Shown here piece after piece: positions 43,571-56,159 of a stretch of DNA of 64,000 nucleotides. The stretch is taken from contig CM056743.1 of NCBI GenBank assembly GCA_029851415.1, positions 73,863,186 through 73,927,185 of the forward strand. The letters run 5' to 3'. Every line of letters begins with the position of its first letter. Position 1 is the first letter of the stretch. The notes under the pieces were generated by a model. The model was not told the DNA's origin. It searched no databases and saw nothing but the letters and a program-made list of their open reading frames with translations. A program made the translations under genes and the position numbers. Origin of the DNA: Eretmocerus hayati. Lineage: Eukaryota; Arthropoda; Insecta; Hymenoptera; Aphelinidae.

Positions 43571-44068
43571 AATGAGTCAAATTTCGATTTCTCTTGTCTA
43601 ACGTATGTACACTCCCCAGCGGTCTGGACTGACCAGCATAGCTCACTTCATGATCTTTCTGTCTTACTTTTTTCATTAAAAATGAAATTTGATGAAAATA
43701 TTGAATTAGAGATGAAATTCGACTAAAAGGCCGAAAAAACGTTTTTATGCAAAAAAACTACTTTTTCGAGGTTATGTTGACCTTTTTCTGATCTGAAAGT
43801 ATCTTCTCTGTGAAGTCCAGCTTCCTTTTCGTCGAAATGTTGCTTGAGAAAATCTTTCAATGGGTCTTACATCCGTAAAAAATCAATTAAGAAATGAAAA
43901 AGTCTATATTTTGCGAATTTTATATACGAAAATAGCGCGCCACGCCCGCCCGGATGAATTTTGGAACCCATAAACTATGTTTTTCATTTTATTATCGTGT
44001 ACAACATGTACCCAAAGTTACAGAAAAATCCCTGACCATCGACCAAAAACCTGGTGATAATAAAAGAA

Positions 44069-44639
44069 TCACTCTTATATATTATGCCACTATAACTTCA
44101 TTCCATGAACATATATATATAGATAACACTTTGAGTCATGATCTGACCATTCTCCACTCCAAACCTGTGGCTCCAGAAGCCCGCTAACCCGCATCCTTCT
44201 TCACTCCACTATGCACAAAAAACATAATGACAGGTGGCCACACTGCATCTCAGCTGTAGATAAAGGCCAGGAGCAACTGCTGGACAGGGGAATACACCCC
44301 AACTTGTTCAAAGATATGTTTTGAGCATCAAACAATCCGGGAGTCTACGAGTTATAAGTATTTCGCTAGGAGCCAGCCGTCATACGTACGCAACACTTCC
44401 GCGCGGGTTTGCGTGTGTATGTATCGGTGGCTACCCTCATGACGCAAGAGTCACGTGACATCGATTTGAATCGGAGATATCTTGCGGGCGCATTTCTGAT
44501 TATTCATTGTGAATTGGATATTGACCCCGGAATTATTCTGTTTCGACCAAAACTTCCCTCTCGTTCTACGCTAAGAGATGCTTATTCTACATTGGTGATC
44601 GCTCGACCATGCAAGTTCCCTAGACAATCCTTGATTAGA
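44069..44639. other. No gene recognised
   Basis: Unique sequence between the foldback element and the next minisatellite block; no motif stands out. Confidence 0.5.
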
Positions 44640-45000
44640 GCATCCAGAATTCCGTCGAGTTCATCCACAGTCTTGGGCTTCGGGAGTTGTTCTCTCAACG
44701 ACAGAATCTTCGATCCGAGCGTTCAAATATTTGCGGAGTCAGCCGACTCCATGAGTTAAGGGAATGATCCTTCCTACGATCGAACTTCCAATCGCAGCTT
44801 CTAGGTATTTGCGGATCCATTTGCTTCCTTGGGTTTTGGGTTCGATTGTACTCCGACAGGATTCCCAGTTCTAGCATCCAAATATTGGCGAAATTCTTCC
44901 TCGAGCTCCAGGAATGATTTCCGTCGCGGAACAATTCTCAGTCCGCGCATGGAAGTATTTGCGGGCTCGGTTGCTTGACCGCATCAATTGAGTAGTATGT
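44640..45000 (+). repeat. Minisatellite, same family as 39906-40120
   Basis: Degenerate units: cttgggcttcgggagttgtt, ccttgggttttgggttcgat, each followed by tccgagcgttcaaatatttg or agcatccaaatattgg, then a gcgga/gcggg segment. About four copies. Confidence 0.6.
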
Positions 45001-45627
45001 TGATGGAGGTCGAGTGTGTGAATATAGGGTGACACTTATTTACCGACTTTTCTGGATCCCCTCGCACCTATGGGTATCTCAATTTTAAGATGAGAAAAGA
45101 TCAAAGAAATTTTCCCGGGATTTTTAGAGACAGCTCATATGAGGGAATCTACAGAACCTTTGACTTTTAATGTACCATACAGTATTGAAATGAGATTGGG
45201 ACTTTCACGCCCTGGGAAAATGTTTTTCAGATGGTTTCTATAGTTTCCAGGAACCCTATCGGTTTTCCAGGTACCCTATCGGTTTTTCATCACACGTGCG
45301 TAGTGCTCTTGATAGAAATTGAAGAATCGTCAAATTGCATACTTCTTCAGTGTAACTGTCGCGTCTTCCGAAACTCTTCGGCCTCTGGAGAAAATAACAC
45401 TGTCCCAAAAAATCTGAAAAAATTCCATATGACTCTTTAAACTTAATATAATCATAAAAGATTTGTTCTAATAGCGACTCAGGTCCGTGGTCAGCACAGG
45501 GCTTCCATGAAAAATGTAACTCACTTTTTGGAAAATACTCACCTCCTCCACTTTTTCGTATGTAAAAAAATGACATTCGAGCTAGGATGAATCTGGTGTT
45601 GGGGAATTCAAGAGTAAGAATGGACGA
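45001..45627. other. No gene recognised
   Basis: May include the distal 3' UTR of the minus-strand LINE to its right. Near 45240-45280 the phrase gaaccctatcggtttt is tandemly doubled (ccaggaaccctatcggtttt, ccaggtaccctatcggtttt). Confidence 0.4.
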
Positions 45628-45959
45628 TCAAAATGCTACTTTGTTTGGCAGCGACGCATTATTCTGGCCGAAGATCTGTGGCGTTGAACTTGAGAAATTT
45701 GTCGCGCCCACCGCTCCAAAAAAGGACATAAACCTTTGATACTTGAATGATGAGCAGATGTCGCTCCCAAACCCTATTGCCCATTTCTCTTTTACGTATG
45801 ATGAATTACCATTCACTTGAATGAGGTAGCTTTAACGATTGTTATTTGGGGGAGGAGCTCGAGGAACTTGTTCAGCCCCTGGAAGCTGATTTTTTGGTCG
45901 GAAATGATGCATGTAACAGGTCGTATATACAGCTTCTGACTTTGTATGAAGTTCTCACA

Positions 45960-48900
45960 TTTTTTTAACACTAACAGCTCATCATAATTCGAGTAGAAAA
46001 GCTTTTGAAAAGCAAAAATTGCATATACCTCCGACAACTCTGTGGACATAAGAAAATTGAATCTAGATGAGGATAACGGAAAGAGGCTGAATTCTTGAAA
46101 CGGAATTCGATCAAACGGGTAGAACAACATTTTTATCAACCATTATATTGCACTATTCACGATCCATCCATGTGAAAAGCCTCTAAAAGTGACGAAAACG
46201 TAATTGACCAATTCCACCTCATTGTTCCCAGGGGATTAACATCTTTCAAAAATGGTGGGCACGACTTTTTTACCACGTGTAAGAGGTACCAAAACAGTAT
46301 AAAATTGGTTTCAAGAGCGATAAGCTTCGAGGCCGAACTGTAGAACGATCCAAAGTAATGAGTCCCTTTTTCCCGACTTTGTGCTAGAATTTCTTGGTTT
46401 GAGTTTTCGAAGGCTAATCTACGGGCGGATTCTTTGAAGTCTGTGAAAGGTATCCTGAAGATGTTTGAGGCTTCTTCTAGAGATGCCTCCTTGGCTCGCA
46501 TGTCAGCCAGCTCATTGCCGATAATGCCCTTATGGGCAGGAATCCATATGAAATATATCTTGCTCTTGTTGGTTGTCATTGCCTCGAACTTCCGAACTGA
46601 TTCACGAATTTCATAAACGTAAGGGTTGGTTCTTATGTTCATCTTTGGAGATTCCAAGGAGGTCAAAACACTAAGAGAGTCACTAAAAATTATGTAGTTC
46701 CTATCTGCTTGTGTGAGAGCTATTTTAACTGCATTCAGGATGGCTACTGATTCGGCTGTGAAAATTGACGCTTTTTTTGATAAACTAGAAATTATGGAGC
46801 AGTCTAAAGTCGGGCATATACTTGCAGATCCAACTGATGCAGACTCGTCACTCTTGCTTCCGTCTGTATATATGTGAACTGCGTTTTTGTTCTCCAGTAA
46901 TTCTCTCACGCAAGCGTTCAAGGAATCTGACTCTGATTGTTGAACAAAAAACTCTATATCGACAAATATTTCATGGAAAATGGTTGAATATTCTAATTGG
47001 TACAAAGGGTATTGGCTCCCACTGTATAGCTGGTCTAGTTCTCCAGAAATATTTTTGATGCTTACGAGGAGGAGTCTTCTCGGATTTCGGAGCATTTTGC
47101 AGTTAATCCTGTTTCGAAACCTACGGATAGTACTACAAATATTCAGAATGTTATTCGATAAAATTTTCTGTAGGTAGCTGTCGCATAGAAATCGAATTCG
47201 GTCCTCTATGTTTAAAACTTTTGATTCAGCTCCAAGAATAGCCAGAGGGGTTGAGTTTCTGTATCCCAAACATAGTCGAATTGCTGAATTTTGAATTCTC
47301 TCAAGCTTCTGTTTTTGGCGTTCCTGAGTCGGAAAGTAGACAAAGCCTCCGTATTCGATAATTGAGCGAACAAAACTTTTATACATGACCAGCAAAGTAT
47401 CTGGGTTTATCCCCCACCAAGTTCCCCTACTGAACTCGATGATGTTCAACGATTTGAGACATTTACTGTGGATTTCATCGACATGAGCACGGAAAGTAAG
47501 TTTTGAATCGAAACGAATTCCCAAAAATTTGACGAAGTCACTCCGCTTGATGGGCTCGCCTCTGAGTTTGATCTCATGTATATCCGAAGAATGTTTGCTG
47601 AATTGCATAAAAATCGATTTCTTTAAATTCGTACCAAGACCCAACTGATACAAGTTATCTGCGACTGTGTTGGCAGCTCTTTCTAGGAGATTCTTACATG
47701 ACTTACGACTACACCAAATGGCGATATCATCAGAAAATAATGAGACAGAGACACTTCGAGGAACACCTTTAGTAACTAAAGCAGTATAAATGCAATAGTT
47801 GAGCGGACTCAAGACTCCTCCTTGCGGGACACCTTCATGAACCAACCTTGCGCCAGAGCTCAGATCCCCGGTATACACATTTCTTTCAGATGTTAAGAAC
47901 ATGATAAATCTAACTAAATTCTCTGGGCATCCAATAACCGCGAACTCTCGAAGTAATATGTCAATATCTACATTGTCGAAAGCTCGAGACACATCGAGGA
48001 ATGCAGCAAGGAGATCCTTATTGTCCGCGAATGCGTCTTTGATCTGCAGAGTGAGATTGGACAAATTATCAATGGTGCTTTGGCCTTTACGAAATCCCGT
48101 TTGCTCTTTGGGTAACAACTCATTACTTTCCACGTACCTCTGTAATCGGTTTTCAACGAGAGTTTCAAAAAACTTACTTAGACAAGAGGTCAATGCGATA
48201 GGGCGAACACTAGATCCATCAGGCTTATCAATAAAGTGGATGTATGAGTCTTTCCACTCTCTTGGATATTCCGATGTTGCATACATTTCATTAAATATAT
48301 CTAAAAGTGAAAGCTTGTATTTGATTGGCAATTTCTGTAGGCATTCATAGTCAAGGCCATCGATGCCGGGACTCGATTTAGTATTCTTGTCTTTCAAAGC
48401 ATAATTAAACTCTGCAAAGGAAAACGGTGTACTGAGGAAGTTGTCCTCGTCGCACTTAGGAGAAACGTTGGGATTAGAAGGGCACCAGGGTGGACTAATT
48501 TTATCTAGTGCAATTTCTATTTTTTCTCCTTGCCGCAAATGCTCAGATGTATGTGTTGGTCTCACTTTCATCCATTTGTTCTTATCTTACAAGTATTCCA
48601 CACATGCTTTTGATTAGATCTTATAACGACAGTTTCCACGAATTCTTTATAATATTGAGTTCTTTTTTTACGGAAAGTACGAAAGGCGGTAGCACGTTGT
48701 TTTTTGTATCGAATCCAGTCTACATTTTTCTTCGTAAATTCATACTTTTTCAGGGCGGCTGTACGAAGGCGTTTAACTTTATCGCATTCCGGATCCCACC
48801 AGGGTACAGGACTACGATGCAGGGGTGTCAAGCGTAGTAGAGTCCCTCCCCTCAAGCCCCTCCAGTCAAGTGCAGAGAGCGTCGCGGCTCGCGGCGAAGG

Positions 48901-49411
48901 AGCCCCTCCCCTGCGACGCCGCGGCGCGCTCTACACATGACTGGAGGGGCTTGAGGGAAAGGACTCTACCACGCTTGACTGCCCTGCTACGATGTTTAGA
49001 GTCGACTACCAACGATTTAACAGGGGTACTTTTGATAATTGCATCAGATAAAACACCTGTGAATTTTTCGTACTCTTTGTTCGGCGTTAAGTTCTCATAC
49101 TCATTTGTAAAAAATTCGTGGAAACTGTCATCCAAAAATTTTGAGACCGAATCCCAGTCAGTTCTAACCGACCTTAGTTTGAAACATTTTTTTCTGTAAA
49201 TAAATTTTTCTACATCGAGATGGATCAAGATGGGATAGTGGTCTGATCCCCAGGTATCAGTCTCTATTGTCACTTTAACGGAACCTGCAATCTTGGGACT
49301 CGTAAATACGAGGTCTAAATTTGAAAGTCGGCCATTGGAAGCGTTTATGCGGGTCTTTGAATCTGAATTGTATAAAATCAAAAATGTATCATTAGCGGTG
49401 TTCGAATTCAT
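45960..49411 (-). pseudogene. LINE ORF2: endonuclease, RT, RNase H
   Basis: Endonuclease end at 49411-49000 (LDLVFTSPKIAGSV, GSDHYPILIHL). Linker 48810-48568 (PVPWWDPECDKVKR). A change of frame precedes the 804-residue frame 48571-46157: PGIDGLDYECLQKLP, DSYIHFIDKPDGSSVRPI, TGFRKGQSTIDNL, FLDVSRAFDNVDIDIL, GVPQGGVLSPLNY and FSDDIAIW (RT), then HIYTDGSKSDESASVGSA, FTAESVAILNAV, FSDSLSVLTSL and AHKGIIGNELADM (RNase H with D-E-D-D kept). After a frameshift near 46200 the C-terminus continues to about 45960 (DRIPFQEFSLF, SEVYAIFAFQKLF). The catalytic domains look undamaged apart from truncation, the MITE and shifts. Confidence 0.88.
48820..48986. mobile_element. 167 bp hAT-type MITE
   Basis: Starts CAGGGGTGTCAAGCGT and ends ACGCTTGACTGCCCTG, with pairing along its G/C-rich length (gagtccctcccctcaagccc against gggcttgagggaaaggactc). 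It is flanked by a perfect 8-bp duplication CTACGATG (48812-48819, 48987-48994). CAGGG termini and 8-bp duplications are hAT hallmarks. Taking it out restores the LINE frame across the junction. No coding capacity. Confidence 0.92.
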
Positions 49412-49440
49412 AGTTCATAAGAATGAAAATATTTCTATGT

Positions 49441-50720
49441 TATACATCTAACTTATATTTTTTATTGTGAGTACGGCCTTCAAACTCAATTTCTTATTAT
49501 TGTTGAAAATCATTAAATTTTAGTTGGTACGGCCCTGTATATGGCACGTGACCCCCTCTATAGCATCATCGCGTCAAGATTCTGCCGTCGTTGCCTCTCT
49601 CGCTCTCTTGCCCGTCGACCGTGGCCGTGCTCACAAGTAGCAATGTGACCCATTCATCATTTTCAAAAATACCATTAAAAGTGCCTAGTTTGAATTGACA
49701 CGCATGTGTTGTTTTTTCACATGCCTTCCACCACTAACATTTTTGGTCCTTCGAGGCGCATCAGTGCAGTGGAAAACTGGAAAGTGCAGAGATCGCGTGT
49801 GAAGCGTGCGTGCTCCGAAGTTTCGGTCGCGGCTCCATTTTAGCCCCGCTACAGCATCGTCTAGTTATGCATGCGGTCGAGCTAAACTCGAGGTGTTTCG
49901 CACTCGAATATACGCGAGTGCACTAAAACTGTGTTCACTAAGTGAAGTGTAGCAAAACCGGCGATGCACGTGTGTCTCGCTGCGATCCTGCATCTTAGCG
50001 GGTGAGCTAAAATTTTGCATCGACCGGCTATCGCACCAGTGCACGTGCTCTGTGAAATTAATCACTCTGAGCCAGTATATTGGCACGAGGCAAGCGCGAG
50101 TGTGCTTCCTCTTCAACCATCGTCAACGAACGGCTACGGGTACCCCAGCTGATGTCATCAGTCCGGCACTCAACGTGGGCATACCTGGAGGTCATCTCCA
50201 AGAACAGTGGGCGCGCTGGATAGTCGCAGTATACCTTACCGACCGATCATCGCCAAGCCGGCAGTAGTTCTCGCAGCTGCCGTAAGTGGGTCCTGGCGCT
50301 GAGGTGCCTAGTTGATGCATCGGTACGACCAGCTGACATCTGCAACAGTGTGTGGCGTCCGCCTACAAGTGTGCGCAAGCTTTCAAGCGCATCGTCGCCG
50401 ACCGTATGCATCGCGCAGTCATCAAACCAGTAAGATCGTTCTTTTTTTTTCATCTTACACATGCCAATGCCAGCGCCCTTATACATCGCACATTGCGCAT
50501 GTACCATAGAAACGTACCTTTTCAGATATAGAAAGTGCTTATGTGCAGTTACGCTTGGCTGTTCTAATGTGCATATATAGCAATCCCTGTACCAAGTTTT
50601 GACGCTGTTCTCGTCACTTCTTCTTGTGACTGATCAGTTCACGTACCTTATTGTACTGTTAAGGTTGACTTCATAATTCTTTTGAGTCAATTTGTACCTA
50701 GTTCCTAACCCACTCTGATC
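49441..50720. other. Probable 5' region of the BEL/Pao element
   Basis: About 1.3 kb, richer in G/C and CpG than its surroundings, leads up to the BEL gag. It probably includes the element's 5' LTR and leader, but no matching 3' LTR could be identified by eye, so boundaries and the primer site stay undefined. No independent gene is evident. Confidence 0.4.
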
Positions 50721-52295
50721 ATGGATGATCTTGTGAAAAAGCACCAAGTTACCCTCACTAGAATCAAAAATGGGTTTGCTAATTTCAAAAAGAAGAAGCA
50801 AACTATCGGCAATGCTCAGACTCGAGCGAGTAAAGTTGATGAGTATTGGGCAACCATTCAAGAGATCAATGATAAAATTATGGATCTCGAGGAAATAGAT
50901 GTTCAACACGCCTATTTCACTGAAAATTACCTAGACGAGGCAGAAGATGCCTACCTTGAAATAATGGGCGAATTTAATGAGTACATTCGCAATGCCAATC
51001 AACTTTCTGTCAAAACAATTACGGCAGGTAACACAACCACTCAAGTAGTTGTGCCTGAGTTCCAAACTGCGCGTCTAGCCCCCATAGACATTCCCAAGTT
51101 TGATGGCAACTATAAAGAGTGGCCTAAATTCCGTGATCTTTTTACTGCAAACGTAATTAATGGCAATAATGGTTATAGTGATGCAATCAAGTTTTATTAC
51201 CTGAGATCTCATCTCACTGGTGATGCGGAGTCGCTTATCCAAGGTATCACTCTTGATGAGGACAACTTTACGCGAGCCTGGGATGAGATGAAAAATTTAT
51301 ACGAGAATGAACGTAGAATGGTGGATAACCAACTCAAAGAATTTTTTTCTCTTTCACCGCTCAAAAATGGATCAGCTGCTAAACTATGAGCACTGATCAA
51401 TGGCACAAATAACCCATTGATGGTTTTGTGTGCTCTGAACCGACCAACCGATAAATGGGATGATTTGATAGTATTCATCACCGCTAGCAGACTAGATGGA
51501 AAATCTCGAGCGCTGTGGGAAACTTCACTTGGAGAATCCACAGACCCTCCCACACTTGCTCAGATGAAAACCTTTCTCAAAACTAGACTGAGTACCTTAG
51601 AATCTATTGAAAGTAGCAAAGACTTGACCATCCCTTCTACTTCTGAATCGAAATCGAATAAACCTCCTCAAAAATCTCAGAAGAATAATTCCTTCTCGAG
51701 CCAAACCTCTGGAGCCAGAGTCCATCATACTGCTCAAGCTGATGGTACTTCAAAAGTTAATAAAGGCTCATTGTGCAACCAAGACCATGTCCTGCAACAT
51801 TGCAGCTCTTTCAAATCTATGAATGTTGATGCGAGAAGAGAGTATGCTCGTTCCAAAAAATTGTGCTTCAACTGCCTAGGTCCTCATATGATCATATCTT
51901 ATAAATCTGTTTACACATGCCGAACTTGCAATGGTAAGCATCACTCCTTGCTCCACATTGACAAACCAGAGCAAGCAAAACAAGCAAACTCTCCACCTAT
52001 TAACTCTCAGCTTTCTCCGAGTTCGAAACCGTTCCAGCCCAACCCTGAATCCCACAGTCACGTGGTCGCTCTCAACGCACAACCATGTAAGCCCAATACA
52101 GTATTGCTGGCTACTGCTTGGGTGCGCGTAGTAAATTCTGCCGGAGAGGTTATGTTGGCCCGTGCACTCATCGACCAGTGTGATCAGAGCTCTTTCATAT
52201 CTGAGTCATTATGCCAACGAATGAAACTATTTAAAAAACGTGTTTCTGTACCTGTGCAGGCTTTGGGTGGTAAGCAGTCATACGCAAAGGGGTAG
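50721..52295 (+). pseudogene. BEL/Pao gag and protease
   Basis: One frame from ATG 50721, interrupted by a TGA at 51387-51389, where the family usually has Trp (AKL-stop-ALINGTNN), and closing at a TAG at 52293-52295. It has an N-terminal coiled coil (residues about 1-100), then the DUF1759-type gag domain: IDIPKFDGNYKEWPKFRD, NNGYSDAIKFYYLRSHL, GDAESLIQGI. At 51780-51960 there are paired Cys/His knuckles (LCFNCLGPH, CRTCNGKHHSLLH). The DUF1758-type protease follows: ARALIDQCDQSSFISESL, where D-Q takes the place of the usual D-S/T-G. The lesions are nonsense changes only. Confidence 0.85.
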
Positions 52296-55200
52296 GCGGA
52301 GTTTACCATTAAACCAACCTTCGATTCACCGTTCGTGACTCGACTCCAAGCTCTCGTCATCAAACAGGTGACCAGCTATCAACCTCGAATTGGTGGACGA
52401 GTAGACTCTTGGAATCACATCGCTGGATTGTCGCTTGCCGATCCCAATTTTTCGAGCTCTAGTCCAATAGAATTGTTGCTAGGAGCAGCAGTACATGCCT
52501 TGATCGTCGAGGATGAGCTCATCAAAGGCTCTCCTGATCAACCTGTCGCAACTAAAACCAAGCTTGGCTGGATTCTCTCTGGATCCACCGATACCACCGA
52601 GCATCTTCTCATGCAACCTACCGTACTTCAGTGTGCTCAAGATGTAGAGATCAGTGACCTGTTACAGCGGTTCTTGCGTCAAGAAGAGGGTATGGGCCCC
52701 TGTTCGCCACTCACTCTTGATGAACAGCGCTGCGAGGACCACTTCAAGGCCACGTACTCGAGAGCTCCCGATGGCCGGTATACTGTAAGGTTACCTTTAC
52801 GCTGTGACAATCAAACCTTGAATCTTGGAGAATCTATGGTCCCTGCCAAAATGCTTCTCTTCAAACTAGAAAAGAGGTTATCCCATGATCGTGAGTTATC
52901 TCAAGCCTATCATTTGTTTCTTGATGAATATGAGAATCTTGGTTATATGTCACATTACGCGGATATTACTGATCCCATTGATTTATCGCGCCATTTCTTT
53001 CTACCCCATCACGGAGTCCTCAAAGAGAGTAGCTCCACCACCAAGTTGAGAACCGTATTCAACGGATCGTTCAAAACAAAATCGGGTATTCCAGTGAACG
53101 ATCTGCTTTTAGTTGGACCAAATCTTCTGCCTGATTTGCCTACCTTACTTTCGAATTGGCGCTGTTATAAGTTTGCTTTTACAGCTGATATTGAGAAAAT
53201 GTTTCGACAAGTCTGGATTCACGAAGTTGATCGTAAACTACAATCGATCTTATGGCGTAAAGACCCTTCCAAACCAGTTTTGATCTTTCTATTGAATACC
53301 ATTACCTATGGTCTTAGTCCAAGTCCCTTTCAAGCGAACCGTGTCGGAGTACAGCTTGCTGAAGATGAACATGACTCTTTTCCAATAGGTTCGCTTGCCT
53401 TCAAGGATGAAACCTACATGGATGATGTGGTTTCAGGAGATCATACCATCGAAGCTGCGAAAGTTGAGCAGCAGCAATTGATTGATGTCTGCAATTCGGG
53501 TAAATTCAACTTTCGAAAATGGATATCGAACGATTCTCGATTACTCGCTCATTTGCCCGCAGATATGTTAGCCAAAACTCCCTCATCTGATTGTCCCAGT
53601 CTTCTCAATTCTGAAAATGATTCTGTGTTCTCAATCCTCGGTCTTCATTGGTTACCCAGTGAAGATGTGTTCAAGTTCAAACCGCTTGATGTAGATAACC
53701 CGATTTCTTGGACGAAAAGGTCCGTCTTGTCCCGAATAGCTAGTGTTTTCGACCCTCTAGGATGGCTTGCCCCCTATTATCATAACCTCTAAATTGATCA
53801 TGCAGGATCTCTGGCGAGAAAAATATGAATGGGATCAAGAACTTTCTGATCAAGACTAACCGATGGTCTCGATGGTATAGCAGTCTACCTGAAATATCCA
53901 AACTGGAAATCCCTAGATGGACTGGATTCGTGAGTGGATCATGTTCTTATGAGCTACTTGGCTTCGCCGATGCTTCGAACCTGGCAATTTGTGCTGTTGT
54001 GTACCTGAAAATCAGCTATCGTGACAAAAATCAAGTCACACTTCTCCAGGCTAAAACTCGAGTTGCTCCGCTCGATAAGCCTAAAAATGCGAGATGGGAG
54101 CTCTGCGCTGCGCTTTTGCTCGCTGAGCTCATGAACAAAGTTAAATCCTCCTTGTTAATACCAAATGTCAGTTGCCATGTTTGGTCAGACAATATGAATG
54201 TGCTGTACTGGTTGGATGACCACCCATCTCGATGGCCGGCATTCATTGCAAACCGTTGTGCCAAAATTATGACCCTTCTCACTGATGTAAAGTGGAAATA
54301 TGTAGAGTCGAAGCAGAACCCTGCTGACTTAGGCAGCCGTGGTTGTTTTCCTGATGAACTAGCTAACCTATCTCTATGGTGGAATGGGCCAGATTGGTTA
54401 AGCTTGCCTGTCTCTGAATGGCCTCATCCAGAACCACTCGCCAAGAAACCAAAAGATTCGCAGCCTTTGCTCAATCTTGTACCCTCTGTAAATATTGTAA
54501 ATAGCCCTCCTGTATCTGGCGGTATTTTGACCCCGTTCAACCACTTGCTCAGTGACATTTCGTCTTACTTAAGACTGATCAACGTCACTGCCTATATTTT
54601 TCGCTACTTGGCAAAAATCAATCCCGACCTATTTGTTCCTGATGAGCAGCCTATTTTGATACAAAATCAGCCTTGGGCTCTAGTATCAAACTGTGGTACT
54701 AACTTCCTCACTTATGAAGAGAAAGAGCGTGCAAAGTTAGCATGGGTCTCTTTCATCCAACGTTCTGTCTATACAAGAGAAATGAACCTCATCTCAGCTG
54801 GTTCGTTCCTACCAAAAGGCCATGAGTTGTTTAAACTCTCGCCAATCGTTGTCCATGGAACCCTGCGAGTGGGCGGGAGATTGGAGAATTTAGCTCTCTC
54901 TACAAGTCAGAAACATCCAATAATACTTCCATTCGATCATCCCTTTACCGAAATGGTAGTCAGGTGATTCCATGCCATAACATTGCACGGTGGCACCCAA
55001 GTAACTCTTGCCACACTTCGACAAGAGTTTTGGATCATCAAAGGTCGTCAAGCCGTCAAACGATCTATTCATCAATGCAAAGTCTGCATTAAGTACCAAG
55101 CGTCACCTGCCTACCAACTTATGGGCCAGCTGCCACCTTGTCGTGTTCAGGTTTCACGACCATTTTCCAAGGTTGGAGTCGATTACGCGGGCACGTTGTT

Positions 55201-56087
55201 GCTCCGCACGGCTCCTGGACGAGGTCACAAATCTTACAAAGGCTATATCGCTGTCTTTGTCTGTCTATGTACACGTGCCATGCACCTTGAAGCCGTCTCG
55301 GACTACGCTTCCTCCGGTTTCAGAGCTGCCTTTATCAGAATGACTTCACGTAGGGATCATTGCTCAGATGTCTACTCGGATCAAGCCTTGAATTTCCATG
55401 GTGCTGCTCGTGAGCTGAAAGAGCTTTTTCCGAGTCCTCCCAGACACTCAATGAGATAGTCTCGTCCCTGGCTGAACTCTCGACTAACTGGCATTTCATC
55501 CCCCCGGCTTCACCTCACTTCAGAGGTATTTGGGAAGCTGCAGTCAAGTCAGTCAAACACCATCTCAACCGAGTTGTGGGCGAAAACAAGCTCACATACG
55601 AAGAATTATCAACACTTCTATGCCAAATAGAAGCCATCCTAAATTCTCGTCCCATCACTCCTCTGACCGACGAACCTTTGGATGCCAGGCCCCTTACACC
55701 TGCGCACTTTCTGATCCAATCGAATTCATACATTGTTCCAGAACCAGATCTCACAAGCAAGCGCATACCACCACTTGAACGTTGGCTATTAGTCCAGTAG
55801 CTCCAACAAAACTTCTGGAAACGCTGGTCTACTGAATACCTCCAAAATCTGCAGAAACGCCAGAAGTGGGCGTTGCCTTCATCGAACCTCAAAGTGGGCG
55901 ACCTAGTCTTCATCAAGGACGAGCGAACTCCAGCTGCTCGTTGGCCCTTGGCTCGGGTGATATAAGCACACCCAGGGAGGGACAAACGCACCAGAGTCGC
56001 CACTCTACGTACCTCCACCACTGAACTACAACGTCCTGTTCACAAACTCATCAAACTATATGCTCCTGAAGAAGAAAATCAGTGATG
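52296..56087 (+). pseudogene. BEL/Pao RT, RNase H and integrase
   Basis: The same frame continues after the TAG at 52293. 52335-53792: PRIGGRVDSWNHIAGLSLA, LLGAAVHALIVEDEL, TKTKLGWILSG (end of protease), then RT with FFLPHHGVLKESSSTTKLR, VFNGSFKTKSGIPVNDLL, FTADIEKMFRQVWI and the YMDD box. Frameshifts near 53780 and 53850. 53825-54967: LLGFADASNLAICAVV (RNase H start) and the family's Trp-rich region. A TGA at 54965 is followed by integrase: CKVCIKYQA, VGVDYAGTL, YSDQALNF; after a shift near 55440, FRGIWEAAVKSVKHHL supplies the Glu. In-frame stops at 55798 and about 55963 precede the end. D-D-E retained, multiply broken. Confidence 0.85.
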
Positions 56088-56159
56088 TGCAGTGATACCA
56101 AACAGACTCTAGTACTCATTATTTGATTTTTTGGTTTTGGGTGTCATTGGGTCTTGATC

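Larger units (their letters stand above)
41862..44068. mobile_element. Foldback element split by a LINE fragment
   Basis: The outer arms, 41862-42087 and about 43848-44068, pair closely (accaggtttttggtcgatgg against ccatcgaccaaaaacctggt). Inner arms, 42717-42870 and about 43690-43848, pair too (actcgaaatttgcgc-type sequence, cggccctttagtcgaatttc against gaaattcgactaaaaggccg). The left arm is broken exactly where a LINE tail (42088-42716) sits; the right arm is continuous there. A core of about 800 bp (42880-43680) is unique. Confidence 0.75.
45628..49440 (-). mobile_element. 5'-truncated LINE with RNase H
   Basis: A non-LTR element on the minus strand, truncated within the endonuclease at about 49440. 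It has the endonuclease C-terminus, RT, RNase H and a decayed C-terminal region, then a 3' UTR of uncertain end. RT plus RNase H points to the I/LOA-like group. A 167 bp MITE lies between endonuclease and RT. Confidence 0.8.
50721..56087 (+). mobile_element. BEL/Pao LTR retrotransposon, decayed
   Basis: Gag, protease, RT, RNase H and integrase in the BEL/Pao order and style. The polyprotein ends with RPVHKLIKLYAPEEE, a common Pao-type terminus. LTRs are not identified with confidence. Confidence 0.85.

Noticed and set aside
44409..44759. 116-residue plus frame as a gene
   Set aside because: Half of it is the minisatellite and the rest has no motif or splice context.
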